From Kappaphycus alvarezii (Eukaryota > Rhodophyta > Florideophyceae > Gigartinales > Solieriaceae), in assembly GCA_002205965.3 (NCBI GenBank), contig NADL03000214.1, positions 24,414-88,413 on the forward strand: DNA of 64,000 bases. Direction: 5' to 3'. Below, one piece after another: positions 33,748 to 43,467 of this stretch. The position numbers and the translations under genes were made by a program. Below the pieces are notes generated by a model. It did not search any database. It was not told the origin of the DNA and saw only the letters and a program-made list of their open reading frames with translations. Numbering within the stretch: the first letter of the stretch is position 1; every line of letters starts with the position of its first letter.

Positions 33748-35034
33748 TGTTGTTGATTTGGCAAGACGATCACATGACCCCACATCGGTGCCAAACCTAA
33801 AGAGGCATGAGGCATGTTCCACGTGTACACATGCACACGTGTTGAATGAAGGGTGGCCTAAGGCATTCCGGAAGAAATCCAAAGTTCCCAGGGACGAAAG
33901 TACGATTTTGAGAGATCAGCGATTTAGAGGGCAAAATGTTGTTTATGGGGTGATTTTACGTAGGGTAGGGTACTATAAGTGGATGATGAGTATACTGTAT
34001 GAGAGATATGCTGAGGAAAGCTATGTACACGTGTACGTGGTGGCAGTTGTGTATGTGATGTACACGTGGTACAGCTAAGAGTAGAAACCTTTTGTGCAGT
34101 GTTGTACACGTACTGTACTAGTGCCAAATGAGGAACTGTACTTCGCACTGTACATCGTAATATACCAAGTACTGTACTCCTTACTATACCTGAGTTTGTA
34201 CAGTAGGAATCAATTATGGCAATACTGTCATGACTGCTAGAAAGAGGTATTTGATTTTATATTATGTATGAGGATTCTAGTTATGATTACGGGTTTTATC
34301 CAGCTGCATCCAAAAATCGGTTATGTGATTTCATCATATGTATGAGGTTTCTAGTTATGATACGGTTTGTACCTGCATCCAAAAATCAGTTATGTGATTC
34401 CATCATACGTATGTGGTTTCTAGTTATGATATTGGTTTGTACAACTGCATCCAAAAATCAGTTATGTGATTCCATCATACGTATGTGGTTTCTAGTTATG
34501 ATATTGGTTTGTACAACTGCATCCAAAAATCAGTTATGTGATTCCATCATACGTATGGTTTCTAATTATGATATTGTTGTACACTGCATCCAAAAATCAG
34601 TTATGTGATTCCATCATATGTATGAGGTTCGTAATTATGATGAAGATTGGACCGACTGCATCCAAAATCAGTTATGTGATTCTATTTACGTATGACGGAT
34701 TGAGTCCGTTATTTTGGCACAAGGGAATTCGTTCCGGTAAGTCTGCAAAATAAGGTACTGTATTGATGTGTGTATTGGGCCAACCTATTTACACAAATTT
34801 GTCAACTTTGGAAGCAGTTCCAAATTTGCCCCTAATGACTGTTATCACCGGGCCAAGATCTTGAAATCCGCTCAAATGGCTCAGTTTGTGATTCTGTTAG
34901 TGGACGCAGTGAGTTAGAAAGTAGTTGTAGGTTGTACTTAAGGCCAGGATTTTAGAGTTCCGAGTAAATTCTGGGTAGCAAGCCCGCAACTTCATCCGTC
35001 CAGCAAAGTCCTTCACCCTCTCCGATTCCCATTA
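33748..35034 (+). repeat. LTR2 (F2 copia LTR), complete copy a
   Basis: 1287 bp, the same length as the inverted copy at 56722-58008. Begins TGTTGTTGATTTGGC. Contains clustered CACGTG/GTACACGTG motifs (33815-34075) and a tandem array. Its right end is inferred from the primer-binding site that follows. It is the 3' LTR of the plus-strand F2 copy but is directly followed by another F2 leader, so it is shared by two elements in tandem. Confidence 0.88.
34256..34700 (+). repeat. ~72-bp tandem repeat array in LTR2
   Basis: Six units recognisable by TTATGTGATTCCATCAT at 34321, 34390, 34462, 34534, 34601 and 34672 (periods 69, 72, 72, 67, 71). Each also holds CATACGTATG (palindrome), TTTCTAGTTATGAT and GCATCCAAAAATCAG. 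Because 72 is a multiple of three, a spurious repeated open frame runs through it. Enhancer-like LTR repeats are a plausible role. Confidence 0.9.
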
Positions 35035-35048
35035 GGTTATGGGCCCAG
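35035..35048 (+). other. F2 primer-binding site, half initiator-tRNA type
   Basis: GGTTATGGGCCCAG is the exact reverse complement of CTGGGCCCATAACC, the anticodon arm of eukaryotic initiator tRNA-Met. Drosophila copia is known to prime from a cleaved iMet tRNA at this region. The same 14 nt recur at 56708-56721 (F2, inverted) and 53880-53893 (F1, inverted, directly abutting LTR1). Confidence 0.88.
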
Positions 35049-35128
35049 TTCAACGCCGTCTCTTTCTCTGAACCCCGTAAGTCGCCGTGTGTTGCTGCAT
35101 TTTTTTTGTCTATCTCAGTCTCTTGATT

Positions 35129-35794
35129 ATGTCTACTCGTTCCGGTAAGCTATTTGAATAATTCCATTTCTTTGCACATCGAAGTGATTCTCTTTGCACC
35201 TTTTGGTTGGTCTAAAGACTCATAATCCCAAAAGCTGTTACTGACGATCACTTCCACTTTTGTGCCTGCTTTTGCGGGGTTGTGCTAGACTCGGAATTAG
35301 CCCTGGTGCCCCGAGTGCCCAGGGCTGCGACAGTTAGGACTTTGCCATCTGTGGGGAGGACAGTTGTGGAATCGATCGAAGTACTCGAACCAGAAGGACC
35401 GCCGCCGAAGACGCTCGCGCTTCCCTCGTCTAGGGAAAGGTATAGGATCCCTCGTAAGTCAGTACCTCTGGATAAGCCAATAAAGAAAGTTCAACGCCTC
35501 TCGGCAAAGAAAGCTAAAGCCCTCGCCGATCGAGTTGCCAAGAAGGAACTAAAGGCTAAACGAAGAGTTCCGCCGAGGAACAAGAGGTACTGCAAGCTCT
35601 GTGATATTAGCTGCAATAGCGCACAGACATTCTACGATCACATCAATTCTAAGGGTCATAGGACTAGAGAGAAAAACAAGAAAAAGACCCCTAGGTGTAC
35701 TGCTTGTGATAGAGTGTTCGATTCCCACGAGGTTCTCAAGCGTCACGAGAACGGGAAGGAACATTTGGAAGTAGTTTTGTTCCAGAGAATTTAA
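35129..35794 (+). CDS. two-C2H2 zinc-finger protein gene in the F2 leader (intact copy)
   Basis: Two-exon model: exon 1 35129-35144 (MSTRS plus one base), intron 35145-35288 (144 bp; GTAAGC donor, ACTGAC branch-like motif, TGCTAG acceptor), exon 2 35289-35794 in frame from DSELALVPRV. About 173 residues. The middle is very basic (KPIKKVQRLSAKKAKALADR). Two fingers follow, each C-x2-C-x12-H-x5-H: CKLCDISCNSAQTFYDHINS with the second His after KG, and CTACDRVFDSHEVLKRHENG ending KEH. This spacing is the U1-C/JAZ class, often RNA- or dsRNA-binding. It lies between the F2 primer-binding site and the pre-gag hairpin, so it is carried inside the retroelement leader. Role unknown; RNA binding is inference. 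Confidence 0.8.
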
Positions 35795-35900
35795 AGAGAT
35801 CCATTTTTTTGTTTGAAGCGACGTCTTTGGCCTTTGCTTTAGTCTAGAGTTTCGTGTGCTGTGTTCTTATAGAGGTGGCTTGCCACTACAGGGGACTATC
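35795..35900 (+). other. F2 leader remnant after the zinc-finger gene
   Basis: Matches the leader before gag in the inverted F2 copy (55864-55939) up to GGGGACTATC, the left arm and loop of the pre-gag hairpin, where LTR1 copy b begins. Confidence 0.75.
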
Positions 35901-36215
35901 TAATGAAAAGAACAGGGGATGATGAGGGATGAGGAGAGAGAATGAAAAGGGAAGTAGGGAAAGAGTGTAGATGGATAAAAGAAACAGAAAGGAGATAGAA
36001 CGGCAAGGGTGAGGTTGGTGTTGAAATCAAAGGCAAGTCCGTACCTCTTCTTTACTTGGGTGAGCTATTAGACTACAACTATATACTGTTTGCCGGTACT
36101 CACTTCGGCTTCGTGACAGCAAAATGAAAGTAGCAAAATCTACATTTGCAGTACTATCTTTGTTGATCCTATAGCCTACCCAAGCCGAGATGCCTCAGAA
36201 TCCCTGATTTGCATG

Positions 36216-36446
36216 CGCGGGAAAATCATAAATACCGATATTCAAAACGTAAGTAACATTGCGTGCATGCTAGCCATGCATGTTCTGTTACGTAAACGTA
36301 CACTAAAACAGTCAACCCATGAATTATGCCTTACGTGACCCGCCAACGCAACTGTAATCTCTCGGCCTGTAACAAACCCAAAGGCGGGAACTTAAGGCGG
36401 GAACTTAAAATATCATAAAAGTAGAAAACAAATTTTTTTTGGCGGG
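36216..36446. promoter_or_regulatory. E2F/MBF-like site cluster in LTR1
   Basis: CGCGGGAAAA (36216-36225), GGCGGGAA (36383-36390), GGCGGGAA (36397-36404) and TTTTGGCGGG (36437-36446). These match the E2F/DP consensus TTTSGCGS and its complement. All four occur in the other LTR1 copies too (the first as GCGCGGGAAAT). Binding is not shown, only similarity. Confidence 0.45.
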
Positions 36447-36566
36447 CTTGTCTCACGTTGTTATGTAACAGTACGTAAATCTCATGCAGGCCGTTCAACG
36501 TGAATTAAGCTTTACATGCTATACGTGCAATACTGTAAAAGCAACGTGGCTGCATCAACATACTTT

Positions 36567-36603
36567 GGCTGCATACTTGTGCAAGAGTGATTTGTATGCA
36601 GCC
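36567..36603. repeat. 10-bp perfect inverted repeat in LTR1
   Basis: GGCTGCATAC (36567-36576) and GTATGCAGCC (36594-36603) separated by 17 bp; a further GTATGCAGCC lies near 36628-36637. Kept in the other LTR1 copies. Confidence 0.85.
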
Positions 36604-37148
36604 AGTATAATGAGTATAGTGTAAACTGTATGCAGCCAGTCCAGGCAACTATAGGATAAATATAGAAACCACTGTTTACTTGTACACGTACGACACCTAT
36701 AATACTGTACACGTACGACAGAGAGGAGACAGTACACGTATGCCACATAGGAGACAGTACACGTATGACACATTGGGTACAGTACTTTGAGCCTAGAATA
36801 GAGACAAACCATCAACCAACCATAACATGCCAAGTGTCAGAATGCTCCACAATGATCAGCTCAGATATCGCCACTTGGAGCGATGTGAGTGGTATGGAGG
36901 CGTAATCTAGCAGCCAGTCAGAGGGCAGAATACCAAGTGGTTTGAAAAATGGCAAAATGCGCCGTGATTTTGAGTTGCCCGAAAATGAGCTTTCGTCCAG
37001 GCAACTTTCGATTTGGCCCATTTTACACGTGTAGTAGGTGTACACACAGAAGAAGGGTGCAACTCGCTTTTTCATGCTACAAGTGTACACGTGTCCAGGT
37101 GGCAACTAAAAACCATGGGATCGCATGCATTCTATCCCTTTTTCAACA

Positions 37149-38793
37149 CTCCCCCTCGATCACATTGTTCTTACATTAATTTATGCTCCCCCTTACTACC
37201 CAACAATCAATCTAACAAGTTTTGTCATCTGAACTCGCCCTAGTGGTTTTGTCAAAGCGTCAGCAACATTTTCAGTTGTTGGCAGTACACCAAGTCCACC
37301 TCTTTACGCACAACTGCATCCTCTTACAAAGTGGTATGCAATATCAATGTGCTTGTTGCGTCTGGTGGTGCTCTCGTTTCGAGCGAGCTCCATAGCCCCC
37401 TGGTTATCGCTGTATATTGTAGTAGCATGATCAATTCCAAGTGCTTTCATGCCCAGCGACGTCCAGCTTTCAAGGATGTCCCGAACGACACGTCTCAGCC
37501 ATATTGCTTCTTTACTTGCTGCAGTTAACGAAATGTATTCGGCCTCACATGACGAAGCTGCGAACCGTTTGCTTTCGTGAGCACCAACTTACCCCACTTC
37601 CAGCCATGCGAAACACGAAACCACTCGTCGATTTGCGATCGGACACATCTCCGGCCCAATCCGAGTCACAGTATGCAGACAAGCCCAGATCAGCATTCCC
37701 TCGGAACACAAGACCTAAATCTTTGGTCCAGCGAGATACCTTAACACTCTTTTTAATGCTAACCAATGCTTCTCTCTTGGTTCTTCGCAGAAACGTGCAA
37801 GTTTGCCAACCGCATAAGATATATCAGGTCGTGTTCCAACAGACAAATACATGAGAGATCCAATGGCGCTCCTGTATGGAGCATCTGTCCTAGCATCACT
37901 ACCCGTATCTACCGACCGATCCACGTTCAACTCGTCAGTGTTTAGATTCATAGGAGTTGGAACAGGTCTACAATTCTGCATTCCAAATCGCTCTAAAACG
38001 CTGTCTACAAAGCGTGGCTGGGATAAAACACAAGGATCGTTCGGATCTCCGGCGAGAAATTTCAAGCCCCACAACCATTCTCGCTTCGCCCAAATCTTTC
38101 ATTTCAAAACGGCGGTTCAGCTCTCCCTTCATCCATACAATCGCCTCCATGTTGTTTCCTGCAAGCAGTAAGTCATCAACATAAAGGAGGATAATCATGA
38201 TTGAGTCGGAGGTCGGGTCAAATTTTACATAAACACAGGGATCATTAGTGCCACTTTTGAATTTGAGCCCATCAACAAGAAAATCATCGATTTTCTGGTG
38301 CCACCGCCTATGTGCCTGTTTCAAACATACAAGGCCTTCAGAAATTTGCAGACATGATTTGGTTCGAGGCGTCCTTAAATCCATCGGCTGTTCCATGTAC
38401 ACGTCCTCCTCCACCTCACCGTTCAGAAATGCCGTCTTAACGTCCATTTGATGCAGCTCCAGGTCCTGATGTGCGACAAGTGCCAAAAGCACCCGAATTG
38501 ACGTGAGCTTCACGACAGGGGCGTACGTCTCATTATAATCTACCCCTTTCACCTGTTGGAAACCACGAGCGACAAGACGCGCCTTCGATTTTCGGGAAAA
38601 GCCTCCGTTGGAGTCCTGGGCATCTTTTATTGCAAACACCCATTTTGGAGTCAGAATGTTTGAGGCCTCCAAACGTGGGACTAACTTCCATGTTTTGTTC
38701 CGAACGATCGAGTCTCGCTCGGACTCGATGGCGGACTTCCAAAAGTCTGCGTCCGGTCCTGTCGCCGCGTGTCGGTACGAGATGTTGACAAAC
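37149..38793 (-). pseudogene. F1 copia RT and RNase H, copy F1a (truncated)
   Basis: Next to LTR1-b, beginning with the inverted polypurine tract CTCCCCCTCG (37149-37158). Minus-strand frames: 38672-37968 (ASNILTPKWVFAIKDAQDSN, VDYNETYAPVVKLTSIRVLL, YVDDLLLAGNNMEAIVWMKG), 38074-37715 (FVDSVLERFGMQNCRPVPTP), 37766-37545. Frameshifts and stops throughout. It ends abruptly at RYEMLT/GATGTTGACAA, where LTR2 sequence begins, at exactly the same base as in F1b. Confidence 0.88.
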
Positions 38794-39412
38794 CAATAGC
38801 ATAACTAGAAACCTTATACGTATGCTGGAATCACATAACTGATTTTTGGATGAAGCTCGATAAAACCCATAATCATAACTAGAAACCTCATACGTAATAT
38901 GAAATCAAATACCTCTTTCTAGCAGTCATGACAGTATTGCCATAATTGATTCCTACTGTACAAACTCAAGTACAGTAAGAAGTACAGTACTTGGCATATT
39001 ACGATGTACAGTGCGAAGTACATTTCCTCATTTGGTACTAGTACAGTACGTGTACACCACTGCACAAAAGGTTTCTACTCTTAGCTGTACCTCGTGTACA
39101 TCACATACACAACTGCCACCACGTACACGTGTACATAGCTTCCCTCAGTATATCTCTCATACAGTATACTCCTCATCCACTTATAGTACCCTACCCCACG
39201 TAAAATCACCCCATAATCAACATTTTGCCTCTAAGTCGCTGACCTCTCAAAATCGTGCTTTTGTCCCTGGGAACTTTGGATTTCTTGCGAAATGCCTTAC
39301 GGCCACCCTTCAATCAACACGTGTGCATGTGTACACGTGGAACATGCCTCATGCCTATCATGAGGTTTGGCACCGATGGGGGTCATGTGATCGTCTTGCC
39401 AAATCAACAACA
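38794..39412 (-). repeat. partial LTR2, copy b
   Basis: Inverted 5' portion of LTR2, from its TG end at 39412 to within the tandem array (two units remain at 38800-38900). Joined to F1a at its right-hand LTR end being missing. Confidence 0.88.
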
Positions 39413-39735
39413 CCCCCCCTCGATTACATGACCTAAGCATCGTGCAGCCCTCCGAGGCCTAGAGATTTTATGCATTTTATGAATAGAATGCGACCAAGAG
39501 GCTTGGTGAGTATATCTGCGGGCATGTCTGTAGAAGGTACGTGAAACAGTGAAACAATCTTTCGAGTCACAGCATCTCGGACAAAATGATATGATATGTC
39601 AATGTGCTTATTTCGCCTGTTCACTCCTTCGTTACCCGCAAACGCTATTGTACCAGCATTATCACACCCGATTGTAACTGTGCTGTCTTTCGACTTTCCC
39701 AATGCGTCTGCAAGAAGGCACCTGAGCCAAGCTGC
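39413..39735 (-). pseudogene. F2 RNase H 3' end fragment
   Basis: Inverted F2 pol C-terminus (KDSTVTIGCDNAGTIAFAGN, HIDISYHFVRDAVTRKIVSL, PADILTKPLGRIL) plus polypurine tract. Cut at CAAGCTGC (39735) by LTR1 copy c. The equivalent uninterrupted sequence is at about 43790. Confidence 0.9.
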
Positions 39736-41202
39736 TGATGAAATGAACAGGGATGATGAGGATGAGGAGAGAGAATGAAAAGGGAAGTAGGGAAAGAGTG
39801 TAGATGGATAAAAGAAACAGAAAGGAGATAGAACGGCAAGGGTGAGGTTGGAGTTGAAATCGAAGGCAAGTCCGTGCCTCTTCTTTACTTGGGTGAGCTA
39901 TTAGACTACAACTATATACTGTTTGCCAGTACTCACTTCGGCTTCGTGACAGCAAAATGAAAGTAGCAAAATCTACATTTGCAGTACTATCTTTGTTGAT
40001 CCTATAGCCTACCCAAGCCGAGATGCCTCAGAATCCCTGATTTGCATGCGCGGGAAATTCATAAATACCGATATTCAAAACGTAAGTGACATTGCGTGCA
40101 TGCTAGCCATGCATGTTCTGTTACGTAAACGTACACTAAAACAGTCAACCCGTGAATTATGCCTTACGTGACCCGCCAACGCAACTGTAATCTCTCGGCC
40201 TGTAACAGAACCCAAAGGCGGGAACTTAAGGCGGGAACTTAAAATATCATAAAAGTAGAAAACAATTTTTGGCGGGCTTGTCTCACGTTGTTACGTAACA
40301 GTACGTAAATCTCATGCAGGCCGTTCAACGTGAATTAAGCCCTACGTGCTATACGTGCAATACTGTAAAAGCAACGTGGCTGCATCAACATACTTTGGCT
40401 GCATACTTGTGCAAGAGTGATTTGTATGCAGCCAGTATAATGAGTATAGTGTAAACTGTATGCAGCCAGTCCAGGCAACTATAGGATAAATATAGAAACC
40501 ACTGTTTACTTGTACACGTACGACACCTATAATACTGTACACGTACGACAGAGAGGAGACAGTACACGTATGCCACATAGGAGACAGTACACGTATGACA
40601 CATTGGGTACAGTACTTTGAGCCTAGAATAGAGACAAAACATCAACCAACCATAACATGCCAAGTGTCAGAATGCTCCACAACGAACAGCTCAGACATCG
40701 CCACTTGGCCCCTCGATCACATTTTTTTTTTTTTTTTTTTTTACATTAATTTATGCTCCCCCTTACTACCATCACAATCAGTCTAACAAGTGTTGTCATG
40801 CCACATAGGAGACAGTACACGTATGACACATTGGGTACAGTACTTTGAGCCTAGAATAGAGACAAACCATCAACCAACCATAACATGCCAAGTGTCAGAA
40901 TGCTCCACAACGAACAGCTCAGACATCGCCACTTGGAGCGATGTGAGTGGTATCGAGGAGTATCTAGCCAATCAGAGGGCAGAATACCAAGTGGTTTGAG
41001 AAAAGGCAAAATGCGCCGTGATTTTGAGTTGCCCGAAAATGAGCTTTCGTAGCAGCAACTTTCGATTTGGCCCATTTTACACGTGTAGTAGGTGTACACA
41101 CAGAAGAAGGGTGCAACTCGCTTTTTCATGCTACAAGTGTACACGTGTCCAGGTGGCAACTAAAATCCATGGGGTCGCATGTATTCTATCCCTTTTTCAA
41201 CA
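39736..41202 (-). repeat. LTR1 copy c with internal rearrangement
   Basis: Inverted LTR1, 1467 bp. Normal until about 40708. Then comes a 91-bp piece (40709-40799) of the F1 internal sequence adjoining the LTR (CCCCTCGATCAC, a 21-base T-run at 40722-40742, ACATTAATTTATGCTCCCCC). LTR1 then restarts upstream (from CCACATAGGAGACAG at 40800), so about 136 bp are present twice. Confidence 0.88.
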
Positions 41203-42849
41203 CTCCCCCTCGATCACATTGTTTTTACATTAATTCATGCTCCCCCTTACTACCACCAGAATCAGTCTAACAAGTTTTGTCATCTGAACTCGCCCTAGTG
41301 GTTTTGTCAAAACGTCAGCAACATTTTCAGTTGTTGGCACGTACACCAAGTCCACCTCTTTACGCACAACTGCATCTCTTGCAAATTGGTATGCAATATC
41401 AATGTGCTTGTTGCGTCTGGTGGTGCTCTCGTTTCGAGCGAGCTCCATAGCCCCCTGGTTATCGCTGTATATTGTAGTAGCATGATCAATTCCAAGTGCT
41501 TTCATGCCCAGCGACGTCCAGCTTTCAAGGATGTCCCGAACGACACGTCTCAGCCATATTGCTTCTTTACTTGCTGCAGTTAACGAAATGTATTCGGCCT
41601 CACATGACGAAGCTGCGACAACCGTTTGCTTTCGTGAGCACCAACTTACCCCACTTCCAGCCATGCGAAACACGAAACCACTCGTCGATTTGCGATCGGA
41701 CACATCTCCGGCCCAATCCGAGTCACAGTATGCAGACAAGCCCAGATCAGCATTCCCTCGGAACACAAGACCTAAATCTTTGGTCCCAGCGAGATACCTT
41801 AACACTCTTTTTAAAGCTAACCAATGCTTCTCTCTTGGTTCTTCGCAGAAACGTGCAAGTTTGCCAACCGCATAAGATATATCAGGTCGTGTTCCAACAG
41901 ACAAATACATGAGAGATCCAATGGCGCTCCTGTATGGAGCATCTGTCCGAGCATCACTAGCCGTATCTACCGACCGATCCACGTTCAACTCGTCAGTGTT
42001 TAGATTCATAGGAGTTGGAACAGGTCTACAATTCTGCATTCCAAATCGCTCTAAAACGCTGTCTACAAAGCGTGGCTGGGATAAACACAAGGATCTTTCG
42101 GATCTCCGGCGAGAAATTTCAAGCCCCACAACCATTCTCGCTTCGCCCAAATCTTTCATTTCAAAACGGCGGTTCAGCTCTCCCTTCATCCATACAATCG
42201 CCTCCATGTTGTTTCCTGCAAGCAGTAAGTCATCAACATACAGGAGGATAATCATGATTGAGTCGGAGGTCGGGTCAAATTTTACAAACACAGGGATCAT
42301 TAGTGCCACTTTTGAATTTGAGCCCATCAACAAGAAAATCATCGATTTCTGGTGCCACCGCCTATGTGCCTGTTTCAAACCATACAAGGCCTTCAGAAAT
42401 TTGCAGACATGATTTGGTTTCGAGGCGTCCTTAAATCCATCAGGCTGTTCCATGTACACGTCCTCCTCCACATCACCGTTCAGAAATGCCGTCTTAACGT
42501 CCATTTGATGCAGCTCCAGGTCCTGATGTGCGACAAGTGCCAAAAGCACCCGAATTGACGTGAGCTTCACGACAGGGGCGTACGTCTCATTATAATCTAC
42601 CCCTTTCACCTGTTGGAAACCACGAGCGACAAGACGCGCCTTCCATTTTCGAGAAAAGCCTCCGTTGGAGTCCTGGGCATCTTTTATTGCAAACACCCAT
42701 TTTGGAGTCAGAATGTTTGAGGCCTCCAAACGTGGGACTAACTTCCATGTTTTGTTCCGAACGATCGAGTCTCGCTCGGACTCGATGGCGGACTTCCAAA
42801 AGTCTGCGTCCGGTCCTGTCGCCGCGTGTCGGTACGAGATGTTGACAAA
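41203..42849 (-). CDS. F1 copia RT-RNase H, copy F1b (long open frame, truncated element)
   Basis: Frame 42729-41230 (499 residues): KARLVARGFQQVKGVDYNET, HQMDVKTAFLNGDVEEDVYM (first catalytic Asp), YVDDLLLAGNN (catalytic pair), GTRPDISYAVGKLARF, then RNase H TVVAASSCEAEYISLTAASK, NKHIDIAYQFARDAVVRKEV and NVADVLTKPLG. Around HQKSMIFLLMGSNSKVALM two compensating frameshifts garble about 20 residues between the catalytic motifs, so activity is doubtful. The N-terminal gag, protease and integrase are missing; the break to LTR2 is at 42849. Confidence 0.9.
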
Positions 42850-43467
42850 CCAATAGCATAACTAGAAACCTTATACGTATGCTGGAATCACATAACTGAT
42901 TTTGGATGAAGCTCGGTAAAACCCATAATCATAACTAGAAACCTCATACGTAATATGAAATCAAATACCTCTTTCTAGCAGTCATGACAGTATTGCCATA
43001 ATTGATTCCTACTGTACAAACTCAAGTACAGTAAGAAGTACAGTACTTGGCATATTACGATGTACAGTGCGAAGTACAGTTCCTCATTTGGCACTAGTAC
43101 AGTACGTGTACACACTGCACAAAAGGTTTCTACTCTTAGCTGTACCACGTGTACATCACATACACAACTGCCACCACGTACACGTGTACATAGCTTTCCT
43201 CAGCATATCTCTCATACAGTATACTCATCATCCACTTATAGTACCCTACCCTACGTAAAATCACCCCATAAACAACATTTTGCCCTCTAAATCGCTGATC
43301 TCTCAAAATCGTACTTTCGTCCCTGGGAACTTTGGATTTCTTCCGGAATGCCTTAGCCACCCTTCATTCAACACGTGTGCATGTGTACACGTGGAACATG
43401 CCTCATGCCTCTTATGAGGTTTGGCACCGATGTGGGGTCATGTGATCGTCTTGCCAAATCAACAACA
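42850..43467 (-). repeat. partial LTR2, copy c (3' LTR of the inverted F2)
   Basis: Same content and same truncation point as copy b. Directly follows the F2 polypurine tract on the minus strand, so it is the 3' LTR of the inverted F2 element, lacking its outer half. Confidence 0.88.

Larger units (their letters stand above)
35901..37148 (-). repeat. LTR1 copy b (3' LTR of F1a)
   Basis: Inverted LTR1, 1248 bp; outer end TAATGAAAAGAACAGG (normally TGATGAAA), inner end TTTCAACA next to the F1 polypurine tract. Contains the conserved motifs described for LTR1: an inverted repeat at 36567-36603, GTACACGTA repeats at about 36680-36768, and GGCGGGAA-type sites. Confidence 0.92.

Noticed and set aside
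34264..34753. Repeated open frames (ASKNQLCDSIIRMWFLVMILV-type) in the LTR2 array, also at 57123-57413 on the other strand
   Set aside because: They arise because the 72-bp unit is a multiple of three. They sit in LTR sequence, have no start context and are open on either strand.
35282..35288. GTG start for the zinc-finger frame
   Set aside because: The GTG is within the intron 3' end (TGTGCTAG). Splicing from the ATG at 35129 gives an in-frame protein with canonical sites, conserved in copy 2.
36512..37105. Cys/Tyr-rich frames in every LTR1 copy (starting MWHTCTVS or MACYGWLM)
   Set aside because: They are translations of the GTACACGTA repeats and flanks, within the LTR. Frame and length vary between copies with indels.
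37331..38451. Plus-strand frames opposite the F1/F2 pol genes
   Set aside because: They are antisense shadows; the minus-strand frames carry the RT, RNase H and integrase motifs.
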